Positions 10,578 through 22,666 of a DNA stretch of 64,000 bases are shown here, piece by piece. Origin of the DNA: Capronia americana (lineage: Eukaryota; Ascomycota; Eurotiomycetes; Chaetothyriales; Herpotrichiellaceae); the NCBI GenBank assembly GCA_016110215.1, contig JADWQD010000010.1, positions 1,364,001-1,428,000 of the forward strand. The letters are read 5' to 3'. Numbering within the stretch: the first letter of the stretch is position 1; each line of letters begins with the position of its first letter. The notes beneath the pieces are model-generated. The model ran no database searches, was not told the DNA's origin, and saw only the letters and a list, made by a program, of their open reading frames with translations. A program made the position numbers and the translations under genes.

Positions 10578-12453
10578 CTAAGAGTTTGGAACACGATCAA
10601 TCCGAATCATTCCTTTGACTTCAGGGAACGCAGCAAGGATACCCTCTTCAATACTCCAGTTCTGGTAGTTCGTGACGTGCTTCGCGAAGTCTTGAGACAG
10701 CCGACGGCGTTGATGTTGTTCATCCCACACTACAGCCTCGTCCATTCCCCGAGTCCAGTTGACTTTAAGCTTAGCTGAAGGGAGAGCCGTCATCCAGTCT
10801 CGGAGATTCATGATCAAAGCTTGACGCAAGGGTGGCAGGGGTAGAAAGTCAAGCGCAATATGGTGGGTGACAAGGTACTGAATAGGCCGCGGCTTGAGAA
10901 GGTCCGGGATGGCAGCATAGGACATTGCGGTAGAGTCGAGCATCCAGCGCATAACCACCGTGTATGCCAAGATATGTGCCAGCCGGACGAAGACGTCCCA
11001 GTCATCGAAACTCCGCCAAACCTAGAGTTGGTTCGTTGTCAGCTGCCTCTGATCTTTTCTTGTCTCGTGGGTGGTTCTTACTTCACATGCCCAGTTGGAG
11101 ACCGTGAACTGATCCTCGGGCCCTCGGTCGCGGAAAAAGAGCTCCACGTCGATGGCATCGGATCCAAGGATATCGGTGGGTTTGGCACCATTTGAAATGA
11201 GATTTCTTGCAGCGTCCCTGTATCCAACAATAATCCTGCTGAGGGGCGTCTCGTCTTGTGCAACCAAAGTTTGAATTCCGTACAGTGGGGATACCTGGTG
11301 GTAGGAGGGATTAGGTACATCTACAGCTGCCGGGGTCGTGCGCGGCGGGCCGGGGAAAATATCGGCAGATACTGTGTCTTGGTCGGGTTGTTGAGTCCCC
11401 GCTAGGAACGTACTGTCCTGTTCGCCTAGTTTTTCTTCTTCGGTCTGGATGCTTGCGGCTGCTTCGGCTGGAGGGACTGCCTGAAGTTCAGGTTGCAAGG
11501 AGAAGTGCCACCCGTGGCGGGCACTTTGTATATCAGATGTATCGCTTTCCCTCTTCTCCGTACCCGACAGCGACCCTGAGCTGACGGCAGGTGGACGTTG
11601 TCCGGCTGGTTGAGGCCCCCCTGGCCGAGATCTCCTTTCCTGCAGGCATGCAACATTTACTTGTGTGGCTGCTCGATAGTCTTGAACACTTTCTGGCGTT
11701 GTGATGGCGTCAACTTGTACCAGAAGTAGCTGCTTGCACCTTGGACAAGATTTCCGGCATTCATCGGGTTGATCGGTGGGCAGTTTGCCTTGATTCCCCT
11801 GGGGACACTCCGAAATGACGATGACATGATCAGGGTGGTCTTGGTTGGTATTATCTCTCCTCAGGTAAGGGCTGTCAGCACCTCCATCCTTATCTGCAGC
11901 GTCGAGCCGGGAAGTGAGCTCCTGCCGATGGGATTCAGACGGGGACGCGACTGCTCGGCTTCTCCCTTTGCACGTGTCTTCCGGTTGCTGAAGAGATTCA
12001 TGAACGGTGTCGATGATATCTCGACCCGACTGGTCCTGACGAATGTATTCAATGACGGCTTCTACCTGTGATGGCGAGCTAAATCGGATGACTTGGACAA
12101 GCGATGTGAGTATTCTGTTCTGTAGCATCAAAGCCTCCCGATCTTCACGATGCCATGTGCGACGTCCATCGAGGGAAGGATCGAAGGTGCACTCAAGGCC
12201 GGCCTGCAAGCACAACTTGCATGGTGCTGGGTGTCCGGTACACTGCAGACGGCGATTCAGTCAGTCTGAGCCCCATCACATCCTGCATCCTGACGGAGCG
12301 CTCACTTACCTTGGATCTCCTTCTTTTACAGGATTCACATGCTGTTGCAACGCGCTTTATCTTGCTCCGTCCCAGGTTCTCAAGGTGTGGAGCGTTGCTT
12401 AAGCGTTTAGAATTGCCGTCAGGAAGCAAAGGTTGCAATTGCTTTTTGTCCAT
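10578..12453 (-). CDS. Zn2Cys6 transcription factor with a DUF3425-like C-terminus
   Basis: Three exons, 12310-12453, 11082-12242 and 10578-11021, all joined in phase 0, give 582 residues. The binuclear zinc cluster forms across the first intron: CESCKRRRSK joined to CTGHPAPCKLC, then LQAGLEC, giving C-x2-C-x6-C-x6-C-x2-C-x6-C at about residues 39-65. A basic stretch precedes it. The middle is Gln/Ser/Pro-rich and probably disordered. The end contains RPIQYLVTHH and LDFLPLPPLRQALI, the pattern I associate with DUF3425, a domain more often seen behind bZIP motifs. It is a nuclear DNA-binding regulator with unknown targets. It sits between an SDR on the same strand and a divergent NCS1 permease, which makes those genes plausible targets (inference). 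Confidence 0.88.
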
Positions 12454-14568
12454 GGGATGCGAGCTTGTCAGAGGAAACAAGAGCGTTCCAGCGCGGGCAC
12501 AGTCCTCCACTGGAGAGTTGTTCCACCACCGACCATTCCAGGGGTCCCCGCCTGGACATTAGGGAATCACCATTGCCTGAACGCCATCAGGACTGCCCCG
12601 GGACAACTTTCCGCCCCAGCAAGGGTGATGTGGCCACCCACCCACCATACTTGTTCCGAGCTTGGTGCCACATAAGCGTCGTCGGAGGGCTCTCCGCTCC
12701 TCTCAGCCGGTCCTCAGAGACTGAGTTCCCAGGCGTCTTATTGGGTCAGAGGTGAACAGACCATGATGATTTCAAGCAAGCAAGTGCACACCCACCTGGC
12801 CGGGGTCGTGTAACCGAGTGGCGCACCGGATCTTTTTTCCACCTGGCCAGATCCGTCGCAACTTTGCCTGTTGGGTGTCTTTCTCCCGAGAAGAGATGAC
12901 TTTGTACTCGGTACTCGGTAGATTCGGTCACACTGATTCCTGTTGAGATTCTGAGGGTCTCCAGAATGAAGGACAAACTGAGTAGACCTGCCGGGCTATC
13001 GAAAATGGCTCGGCTCCGTAGCAAGATCAGTCGACCAGTGAGCTTCTAGGTGAGATACACTTCCGGCAGCGCTGTTCACTTTCATTAGCCTAGACTTGGG
13101 GGAGAGCAGTACGGTACTTGTGCGTACTCGTAGTTGGTCATTGTACAGTTCAATGTCGGTTGCAGGCAAATTTCCCGCCGAATTAGGCGGTCAGTGCCGC
13201 CGCTTTTGGAGGGCCTTGTGCCCTTGGTGCCAAGATCGCTTCCTTGGTCAGTTCCTCCATCAAGCAGCACCTCCCCTCGGCTGTTTCGAGAATTAAACTT
13301 ACCTTCTCAGCACGAAGCAGCCATAACTGGGGACCGGAAACAGTCCACTTTCAGGAATAGAAGGGGATCCATCCAACTCTTCGAAAATGACCGGCATCTT
13401 TGACCGCACTACCCTTGAGAAGGGGGTTATTTCGACCTTCGTAAACTCAACTCGAACGACGTCCCATCTCCTATCTCCTCTCATACATTCTAAGCAGCTC
13501 TACTTAACTTTAATATCTCGATCAGAACCGCAGATTCTTTACTATCTACATTCGAGGAGGAATTTCGTCTCGACCTTCCTATCCTACTTACCAGCGGCTA
13601 CTTCACGTCCTCCGCCACTATCGGTAGACGGAAGGGTTTGGGAAAGAAACGATCTTCCCGGAGGCGGTATGACTGTGTCTAGCCGCTTAACCCGAGACTG
13701 GCAGCCCATTACTCGGTCGAACTCTAGAGATCCCGCTCGCCGCGTGACCACAGCCACAGAACCACCAGCGCACCTGCCTTCCATGAAGAGCGCTGTGCAC
13801 GATGTAGGTCGCCGGATGGCGTTCAAGGAGCTCCCAACAAGGAAGCGACCGAGGAGAAGTGGATGTGGACAACATAATATGGACGACCTCACAACATGCG
13901 AGAGGGGAAAGATTTGTATGAAATCGAGGTTACCGAACAATCCATCGCGATTTTCCTACTTGCATTGAAATTCCAGTTTCTCGGGCACAGTCGGGGCCTT
14001 CGCGCTTGGACAGCTATGCCCGAAAGCCACTTTGACGTAAAAAGCCTGGACACTTGCAGTGCTGCTCGCGTGCCTCTCAAGATAACAGCTGGTTGAACGT
14101 GTGAAAGCTCCCTTTGCCGAGTACGCCACTGCGCTCATGGATGGCTCGTAAATTGTGTTAGTAAATCTACTCCGTACAGTTGCTCGTGGTTCGCCTTATC
14201 TCCGTCGCTTATCTTAACCACTTGTGTACATTGTCATCTGGGGCTTTGCCGATTTTGATCTTCCGTGCCCTATGGCTGGGCCTTATCTTGAAGAAGCAAC
14301 CTCGATCATAGGCTTGACAAACGAGCAACCCCCCGCTAGGGTTTTTAGGCTTATCAGCACTCCTAGGTATGTCATAGGCTAGCGAGGCGGGCGAGGCTCA
14401 AAGATTTGCGGGATTACAGACGTCAGCGATCAGTGGTCACTGGGAACAAAAGAAAATAACAACGGTTTGGATAGAGACCCTGTAAATGCGCCTTGCAATG
14501 ACTTGCTCTTCTTCTCTATCTTGTCAGTATCTACTCGAGACTGTCGCATCCCGTTAAGAGCACCAGCC
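12454..14568. other. Divergent intergenic region between the regulator and the permease
   Basis: About 2.1 kb separating two divergent start codons. No gene is supported, although a 193-codon frame starts with ATG at 13387 and a 66-codon one at 13896. Neither has recognisable features and their Arg/Ser/Thr-rich composition is like noncoding DNA. A copy of the GTACTCGTA word lies at 13124-13132. Regulatory sites for both genes presumably lie here. Confidence 0.45.
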
Positions 14569-16872
14569 ATGGCTTCCTCGGACGACCAAAATTCCCACGA
14601 TGAGAAGCACGTCGATGAGAAAAATGTCACCTCCGCGTTCGAGCAGCCTACCGACGTTGGTCAAGGGTCTGTCCGCAAGAGACGCTTCCCCCACTTCAGC
14701 CTTGAGGTCCGTCAAGAGGAGAGCAGCTTTGCCAAAACAAAGGCTGCCTCCAATGCCGACTTCGACCCGATCCCTCCGTCGAAGCGAACATGGAACTGGG
14801 GCGCGTACGTCGCGTACTGGATGGCCGACGCCTGGGCCGTCTCAAACTGGGAAGTTGGTGAGTCGCTCTCGTGACGGAATGTCTCTGGCGGCGGCGGTGC
14901 TGAGTCTTGTGCGTCGCAGCTTCTTCCATGATCGCCGTCGGCCTGAGCTGGAAAATGGCCATCGGCGCCTGTGTCCTGGGCAACACCATCATGGGTCTTG
15001 TCATCACCATTAATGGCAGAATGGGTGCCACTGTAGGTTACGTGCCTCCCAAAACAGCCGAGCGAAGCTTACATGGGAAACAGCTTCACACTCCGTTTCC
15101 CGTCCTCGCACGCATGCCCTTTGGTTACTACTTCAGCTACTTTGTCGTTTTGTCCCGCTGCGTCCTCGCCATCGTCTGGCTCGGGTGAGCCAATCTGACC
15201 GGCCTGATCATGAATGCGGCAGGCTGACAGTAAACAGTGTCCAAACTACCACCGGCGGCCAATGCATGGAAGTCTTACTTACAGCTATCTGGCCCAGCTT
15301 TGCCAGAATTCACAACCACATACCCGAGGACGAGGGTATCACCACGGCTGGAATGATAGCATTCTTCCTTTATTTCCTCCTTCAGATTCCCTTCCTGTGC
15401 ATCCCCTACACCAAGGTCCAGTATTTCTTCGCATTCAAGAGTTTTATAGCTCCGATCATCTTCTTGGCCGTCTTTGGCGACACATTGCACAAGGCTGGCG
15501 GTACTATCAGCAACAGCACCGTCATCTCCCAGGGCACCACCATCCACGGCTCGGTCCTTGCTTGGGCCTTTTTCTCCAGTGAGTGCTCAATGCTCGACAC
15601 CGGTATCATTCTTCGCATCCTCTGACCAGAATTATTCTCGTAGACCTCAACGGTGTCTTGGGCAACTACGCCACTTTGGGTCTCAACATAGCCGACTTTT
15701 CGCGTTACGCCAATAAGCCCAGCGCGCAAAACGTCCAAGCACTCGTCATCCCAGTAATATTCAGTGAGTTCACAACGCCGCCAGTTGCCTATGTTGATTG
15801 TGCTGACCATCTGACTTTACAGCCATTGTTGGTCTGCTTGGAATCTTCACAGCTGCGGCGGCCCAGACAGCATATGGCCACGTCATCTGGAACCCGATTG
15901 AAATCCTTGGTCTGTGGATGAAATCTGGATCTCATGGTGGCCGGGCTGCCGCCGCCTTTGGCGCCATCGGCTTGATCATCGTTACCCTGGGTATCAACAT
16001 CTCGGCCAATTCCATAAGCGCAGCCAACGACCTCATGTCTTTCTGCCCCAAGTACATCAATATCCGCCGTGGCCAATTGCTTGCAGCCGTCATTGGCAGC
16101 TGGGGATTTGTTCCGGTGAGTTGACGGGGATGTTTTGGGTGGAAAGTTAACGTTGTCTCGCTGACCACAAATCTAGTGGAAAATTCTCGCATCGGCTGCC
16201 AAGTTCCTCGCTTTCCTCGGCGGCTACACCATTTTCCTGGGCCCCATGACATCTATTCTCATCACCGAGTTCGTCTCCCCCAATTCCACGTATCCCCCGT
16301 GTGCTTGAACACTGATTTGCTTATCTCACGCCACAGCTACTTCATTGTCCGACGCCGCAATGTGTCTGTCCCCGACATGTATGACTTCCACGGCATCTAC
16401 CGTTACTCGCCCAGATTCGCTACCAATTGGCGCGCGGCGGCGGCTTTCTTCATCGGCTGCACCCCACCACTTCCTGGCTTCGTCAACAACATCGTCGTAG
16501 CTGGCGGTGGCACGACCGGCATTTCCATTGGCGGTCAACACTTGTAAGTCCCCCCCTCCTTCACTTTCCCATTCGCATAAAGTTACGTTGAAAAAGCTCT
16601 GCGCAAGCTAGCATCGAGCGTACGTGGATCGGGAGCTAAGCTGATAACTCGACCCCGGCAGGTTCGCCATTGGCTATGTATATTCGTTCGTCGCTGCTGG
16701 CGTATTCTATTGGATCTTCAATCGCTTCTTCCCGCATCACGCGTCCATGATGGACCATCCCGAAACCGGCGAGGACATCATTGCGGCCAACGACGCCAAG
16801 AATGTCCAGGAGCGTCGCGCCAGTCGCACCGAGCGGAGGCCAAGCGTGGTCACCAGGTTCTTCGAAGTCTAG
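14569..16872 (+). CDS. NCS1-family nucleobase/allantoin-type permease
   Basis: Nine exons: 14569-14857, 14920-15032, 15084-15184, 15238-15578, 15644-15763, 15823-16115, 16177-16268, 16337-16543 and 16662-16872, giving 588 residues. Phases agree at every junction. Family marks are WMADAWAVSNWEVGASSM in the first membrane helix, FPVLARMPFGYYFSYF, GVLGNYATLGLNIADFSRYA, and NISANSISAANDL, typical of the Fur-type branch (uracil, allantoin, purine or thiamine-related uptake). About twelve membrane helices are visible, with hydrophilic ends. It is expected in the plasma membrane as a proton symporter. The substrate cannot be chosen from sequence. The ATG at 14569 has a good context (CCAGCCATGG); the frame upstream lacks one. 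Confidence 0.9.
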
Positions 16873-17768
16873 GCTGTTGTTGTACGAGGTATTATGACTT
16901 GACTGAGGCCCTCGGTTGCTGTTCAAGCTCATGATGCTCCAATCCGCGAGGATTGGAGTCGCCGACCATGTCTCTCGTCCACGAAGCGCCGGCAGTATAT
17001 TGACTCCATCGAAAAAACATAGAGACTGTTTTAGAATCTATAGGTGACGATAAGCTCGCTCGCTTCAACGCTTGGGTATAGAAAGAATATTCCTTCCAGC
17101 TACATACCCACCCACCCATACATACTAAGCAGTCTTCCTACATGTTTATCACCCCATTGCCACTTCAGCAACCTATAATCATCACAGCCCAATCATATCA
17201 GAAATCCTTTATCTTCCATATAAGCTTAAAAAATCGCTGTGAGCGTTTCAGTACTTGATGCTTTCACGGTTTTTGACACAGAAGAGCAGAATATCGGACT
17301 GTTTTTGGAACTATGTCTCTTCTCCCAAAAGAAAAAAAAAGGTACACGAACCGGGCAGGCTTCCCGATCTTGTCTTCAAGCGACCGTTGCGGCTTGTGCA
17401 AGAAGCAATTCCTTGCTATGACCTTAAAACAACATAAAGCGGGAAGGCCCATGTCGGGCCCCGAATGCTGGATCCACAAATTTCGAGACAAGAAACTGCA
17501 CGTAGAGCAAAACTGGCTTTTGACTGGTATCATCATGTCGTAGTCATGTTGGTTGACAACGCTCAGGCTATCACCGCTCATAGCGCTTCTCGTGCGAAAT
17601 CTATCTGAGAGAGAAAACTGGTGCCTTTTCCCCCTGGCAATGCGAAGGTAATCCAGGAACCGTCGTTCCGTTAGTCCACAGGAAAATCACGGAGTGCTAC
17701 TCATCTCCCTTCTTCTCACGAGGATTGTGTTGATTCGAGGCTTCTTATGAAGCGTCATTGCATCATGC
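16873..17768. other. Convergent 3' intergenic region
   Basis: Holds the 3' ends of the permease and mpdA genes. AT content rises around 17140-17350. I see no gene, repeat or RNA. Confidence 0.5.
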
Positions 17769-18938
17769 TTACTTCTTCTCGCTCTGGACCAGCTTCACCT
17801 TCTCTAAGACCTTGGGATACAGAGGATGGCTAGACTCAAGACCGGTGAGTTTGGTGGTGGCTTCCTCCGCACTCAATTCACTCAGAATCTTGGCCAGTTC
17901 CTTGCTCTCATCATCACCCTCGACGTTCTGGAAACGTAGAGCCATCTCCACCCCACGGATGAGGGCGGTGACATCGTAACCGCGTTCAGCTAATTGCGCG
18001 GCGGGGCCAATGAAGCGCTCCTTGCGACCAAGCTTTCGGAGTGGGGCACGGCCGACACGCACGGGCACGTCTTCGAGGTGAGGGTTGGAGATGCGGTGAA
18101 TGATGGTGTCAACGTATTTCTGTTGCTCCTCGGGCGTGATGCCATGCTTGCCGCTGATGAGATGTGCCGTCTCTTCCAAGGCCTCGTGTACCTCTTGTCG
18201 GATCTCTGGGTCTGCCATGGATTCATGAATGGTCTTGAGGCCTTTGTAGTAGCCGAAGTAGGCAGCTGTGGCGTGGCTGGTGTTGACGGTGAAGAGCTTG
18301 CGCTCAATGTATGGCTCCAAATCCTCGACCCAGTGGATGCCGTTGACTTCAGGGTGACCTGACTTGAAACCAGTGGTCTCAACACACCACTCGTAGAAGC
18401 TCTCAATGACAACGTCAAGGTTGGCATCTGGAGGTTGAGTTGGGACAATTCTGTCAATAGCGGAATTGCCAAACTCGGCCTTGGAGGGAAGATCTTTGAG
18501 GACTTCGGGCTTCATGTTCTTCTCGTCTGTGATGAGAGCCTTCAGAGCGTCTGTTGCATTGATCATGTTCTCGCAGGCAATGACAGCAAGTGGCTTGGAC
18601 TTTGTTCGTGCGGCAATGCCTTCGGCGATGGGCTTCGCGATGAACTTGAGGATGTTTGGACCAACGGCACATGTGACAATGTCTGCATCAGCAATACACT
18701 TGATGACTTCGTCCATGTTGTACTTGGAGTTGATGGCGCGGTAGTTTGTAATTGTCTTGCTCTTCTCTCCTTCTTCTCCAACCTCGGTGATCTTGTACGA
18801 CTTGGTTTCATTGATTCGGTTGATGAGGTCGTCAACAACATCGACGAAGATCACCTCATAGCCACTCTCGTGCAGGAGTTCAGCGATAAAGCCACGGCCG
18901 ATATTTCCACCGCCAAAGTGTACTGCCGTTTTTGTCAT
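17769..18938 (-). CDS. mpdA: Mannitol-1-phosphate 5-dehydrogenase
   Basis: Intronless gene of 389 residues, a normal length for the family. The N-terminus AVHFGGGNIGRGFIAELL is the NAD-binding loop, and the catalytic region ERKLFTVNTSHATAAYFGYY carries the lysine and histidine typical of polyol-specific long-chain dehydrogenases. It interconverts fructose 6-phosphate and mannitol 1-phosphate with NAD(H), in the cytosol, in the fungal mannitol pathway. The absence of introns fits high expression. The upstream 0.8 kb is the presumed promoter. Confidence 0.96.
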   Translation of the reverse strand: MTKTAVHFGGGNIGRGFIAELLHESGYEVIFVDVVDDLINRINETKSYKITEVGEEGEKSKTITNYRAINSKYNMDEVIKCIADADIVTCAVGPNILKFIAKPIAEGIAARTKSKPLAVIACENMINATDALKALITDEKNMKPEVLKDLPSKAEFGNSAIDRIVPTQPPDANLDVVIESFYEWCVETTGFKSGHPEVNGIHWVEDLEPYIERKLFTVNTSHATAAYFGYYKGLKTIHESMADPEIRQEVHEALEETAHLISGKHGITPEEQQKYVDTIIHRISNPHLEDVPVRVGRAPLRKLGRKERFIGPAAQLAERGYDVTALIRGVEMALRFQNVEGDDESKELAKILSELSAEEATTKLTGLESSHPLYPKVLEKVKLVQSEKK

Positions 18939-19743
18939 TTTTAGGTGACGTGCAGGTGACGTGAGAAGTTGTGGAAGGGTGTGTTGTCAGGGTCTAGTGG
19001 CAGAGTCAATAAGTTTACATCCAAAACTGACGCGGTGAGGTCATGGTCGTGCACATACATTCTCTTGTCTAGTTGAGATCGGCTCACAGGTTACAGAGGG
19101 AAGTACCGTTGCAAGATGGATGGTCAATGACGGAAAGTTCAAGGTCTGCAAGAAGAAAATCCTGAGCTCGATTATTTATGGTATTGGGAAGCGGTCAACA
19201 AAGATCGAGTGGGATGGTCCAACGAAGTGGAGGAAGGCTAGCATCGTGCAGCTCACAGTGCCCCTCAGTATGAGTTGAGAGCAGTGAAAGACGCGGGTTA
19301 CGGTGACGGCTTGATTGGCTGTGAAGGTCGATCGTGCATTACGTCATGGAGTCAGGATTGGGGGACGATCTGAAAGTGTGAGCGCAAGAAGCAAAGCTGG
19401 TGAAGCCACAAGCGTCCAAAGATCATCAGGTGGCTGTCTGTCCAGAAACACGATAGATGCCCGGGCTAACTACGATAACCCTTCTTATCCCGGACATCGA
19501 ACTGAGTGACGCGTCTCATCATCAGAATAAATACTACTTCAAATTATATCTGTGATTGTAAGCACAGGCTTTGTACCCAGTTTGGATTGTACCATTACTT
19601 GAAGCTGGGTGGCTAGTCCACGGGGTGAAGCTATTATCCAAGACAGCGTGCAGCAATAATATACAACTCTGTGCCACGCGGCACCGCATTCACATTCGTC
19701 CACGTCCATAACTCATTAGTCACCATGTATGTGCATTAGCCCT
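18939..19743. other. mpdA promoter region
   Basis: Lies between the mpdA start and the 3' end of the SUR7/PalI gene. Directly upstream of the ATG is a short direct repeat (AGGTGACGTG and CAGGTGACGTG, minus-strand sense reversed) at about 18943-18963. Its TGACGT core resembles CREB/ATF-type bZIP sites. No gene is seen. Confidence 0.4.
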
Positions 19744-20709
19744 TCAGTATCCTGCTTTCTCGTACCGCTTAGGCCTGCGTCTGCCCACACAGCATTGCAC
19801 GATAGAGACAAATGAAGCGAGCAGCATGACTGCTGTGGCCGCCCATGTCATTGCGAGGAATTTCCCACCTTTGTTAGCCGATATACCGATCTCGTCTGTG
19901 TACTTGTTGATTCTGTCCACCGCGATGACTATGACCGCCGTGGCCACTGCTGAGGCAACACCGAGGGCACCGAATGCAAGCTGCCCAACAGGATTAGCGT
20001 TTTTCGAGGTTACACAGCGGGGCGAAAGACTCACTATATCCACCAACCAGTTGACGAACGCTGACAGCCGTCCATCGGTGAAAATACTGGCAATCGCGGT
20101 GATCATGGCGAGGCCTGAGAATACTATGCCAATGATATAGAAGACAATCATGACGCGACTGACGGTCTTGAGGGTACGTTCCGCGTCTGTTACATCACTT
20201 GGCCAGTGAATGTCATCCAATGTTATTCCAGCAGGGAGATGCTCTTCAACGAATTGAGTTGGCTGAAAGTGGAAGCTTAAGGTCGAGGGGGAGCATTCTG
20301 TGATGTTCTTCTTTGCGTTGTCCGCCGTAGAATTGGGTGAATATATGCCCTGGCAGAAGTCGAGGACATGCACATTGAATAGATCAGGGAGACCCAGGAG
20401 CGAGGCGATATCAACCGTCAAATCGTTGATTATATTGTTGATGTCCTGCTGGATATCATTGCCCAAAGTCGAGAGCAACCCGCCGTCGCCATCGGATGTA
20501 TCGAAGAGACTCCCATGGCCGAGTTGGGAGATATTGAGCTTGGTTCTGGTCAGTACAAAATCTCTCTACAATAGTGTCAGACACGAGCTAACCGTCAATA
20601 ACTCAGTATCCTGCAGGAATGATCGCGTGTTGCCTGCAAGCAAGCAGAGTATCGAGAGGATGAAAGCAGTGATGGCGCAAGCCAGGGTGAAGAGGGATGA
20701 CAACCGCAT
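19744..20709 (-). CDS. SUR7/PalI-family plasma membrane protein
   Basis: Three exons, 20593-20709, 20035-20538 and 19744-19980, all phase 0, give 285 residues. The first exon encodes a membrane helix (LFTLACAITAFILSILCLLA). The first intron ends at a CAAG acceptor that restores LLT-LNISQLGHG, the L-N-T/I-S-x-L-G motif following the first helix in this family. A large extracellular loop with an NxT sequon and two Cys follows, then three helices near residues 160-270. Relatives are eisosome (Sur7) or pH-signalling (PalI/Rim9) proteins. Which of the two this is cannot be decided, so the role is only membrane organisation or sensing by family. Confidence 0.82.
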
Positions 20710-22031
20710 CTTGTATGAGTTTCGACTGTGTGGAGGTGTCTATAAGGAAGGACGGATGGATTTCCAAAAAGCAACGACTCTGTAAAGTCCAGGGTAAAGT
20801 GATCCCAGCTTGTTTGACGTTTGGGTGAGCAAAGTCGGGCATCCGACGATGAGAATGGTGATGAAGGGCCCGTTATACGAGTACCGTGTACGATAGCAGG
20901 ATCACCCACAAGCATTGCCTCTGAGCCTCACTCTCGACGTTAAGCTTGCGTCAAACTTGGCCATGGCAGCCCCCGATGTGTGGTCAGAATCTGGTGGTGT
21001 TTCCAACCAGCAAGACATGGACCAGATCCACAATGAAAAATGGCTGGGTCCCGAGCCACAGAATGGCTGGCCTCCCGGGGCGGATGAGGCAACCCCAGGG
21101 CCTGTGCTGATCGCTGGTTGGCTTGTCGGGGCGCCTCTTCTAACTGAATCGGCCTTGGCCGCCCTCCAAGGCTCGATGTGGGCCTGTCGATTGGCGTCTG
21201 AGCCACTTTGTGCGCGATCGTCACCCCCGAAGCATCAAAGCGACGTCATGGCCACGATTCCCGATCAACGCGTCAACAGGCAAGGGAGCGCTAAGTTCCA
21301 AGTCTGTGGACAACAACACTAACATCAAATGGCAACTGCAGTGCACAGGGACCTGCAGTTAGTCTATCGACACCACACTGTCGCCAGGTTTCAGGGGCTG
21401 GGCTCCGTCTTACAGGTACGAGGCGCATGAGCACAAACCCATAAATCTTACTCACGCGTCTCCTCCGAAACCAGAATAGCATCCTGAATAGTCACGTGGA
21501 ACCGGGAGAATATGTGGAATTCTGGTGGGAAGCAAACCACCATCCTCAATGCCAAGTGAACCGCCACGTATCTCTCATTTTCAGCTCGTTGATCGCATTG
21601 AATCGCACTGCAAGAACAAGTACACACTATCAACTAGTGGTGTTGCACTTCGATGGCGGGCGATGGCGGGCATTGTCCGGCACAGAACAAAGGAGGTGGA
21701 GCCGATGCGAGACACAAATACGATGCTGATTCAAATTCAGCTTCTAGACACTGGAATGGCTACCGCCCTTGTGTTCTCGTGCGTTCCCAATGGCAAAGGT
21801 TCCCGGTTTCCATAATTCGGAATCGCATGAATGCATAGTTTGGATGCTCAGAGCTCAAGCTCGTCAGATCATGTTCGCTTAGCCCAGTCGCAGTATCACC
21901 CTAACACCTCTCTAATATCAGAAGCTCGGTTGGATGCGACGCGAAGTACACGACGAAAGGGTCATTCCCTTTTGCATGCAATCCCTTCCGACGAGCTGAT
22001 GAATGTAGCCGCAGTAGTGGCTCTCACCACT
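20710..22031. other. Intergenic region
   Basis: About 1.3 kb between the SUR7/PalI start and the MZT1 3' end. It contains TACGAGTAC at 20876-20884. Open frames on both strands (for example 20915-21322) are featureless. Nothing else is seen. Confidence 0.45.
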
Positions 22032-22356
22032 TCACTCAGACATTCCTGATTCCGGCTGTAGATCCAGAGTTTCCCGTCGCAGTTCTTTGATGGCGGTCTC
22101 AGGCTTCAGTTAGCACCTGACTTGCTTGAGCACGGTCAAATGCAGATTTTGACTTACCGCCAACGCCTCGGGATTAACACCATTCTCAATCAAAGAGACA
22201 CATAGTGACAGCTGCGTGCGGTCCAACTGTGTATTCTGCGCCGGGGATCAGCGAGGGACTACAGAAGGGCACTTCACTCACAAGCAGGACAGAAATCTCC
22301 TCGAGAATATCAACAACCTCGCGAGCTTTCTCTCGCTTGTCAGCCGTCGAAGGCAT
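22032..22356 (-). CDS. MZT1: Mitotic-spindle organizing protein 1 (MOZART1)
   Basis: Three tiny exons, 22282-22356, 22158-22235 and 22032-22097, all phase 0, encode 72 residues. Key stretches are STADKREKAREVVDILEEIS, LSLCVSLIENGVNPEALA and AIKELRRET, which follow the MOZART1 family along its whole length. The second intron carries a textbook branch site, GTGCTAAC, 15 nt before the acceptor. MZT1 is a small subunit of the gamma-tubulin complex that lets it attach to spindle pole bodies and nucleate microtubules. It is divergent from the GNAT gene, 310 bp away. Because no exon exceeds 80 nt, simple ORF calling misses it. Confidence 0.93.
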
Positions 22357-22666
22357 ATTACCGACCACCAACTGAGCAAAGGAACGTTGACCGTAGGTTC
22401 CTTGATTCGTTCAGGAGTTTTGCAGACCGTGTTGAAGGATCAGATCGACGATGTTTGCGACGCTTGGAAACGCGCACTTTCTTTCTCTATGCTCCGCCCA
22501 AGTCTTGTCGCGTGCTTCTCGATCTTCACTTTTCAATCATCGTTTTCCAACCGTTTGATTTACAATGACCTATTGCCATTTCCACGGCTCTGCTACTTAC
22601 TACAAACGTGTGCTTGAACCGAGTAAACGCCAATCCATACTTATACCCGCATTCTGCGTGACCATT
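22357..22666. promoter_or_regulatory. Shared promoter region of MZT1 and the GNAT gene
   Basis: 310 bp between two divergent start codons, so both promoters must lie here unless the GNAT start is the earlier ATG at 22565. I see no clear TATA box. Confidence 0.5.

Noticed and set aside
13387..13968. A 193-codon frame with an ATG between the regulator and the permease
   Set aside because: No domain, signal or membrane pattern is seen, and Arg/Ser/Thr-rich composition is typical of chance frames.
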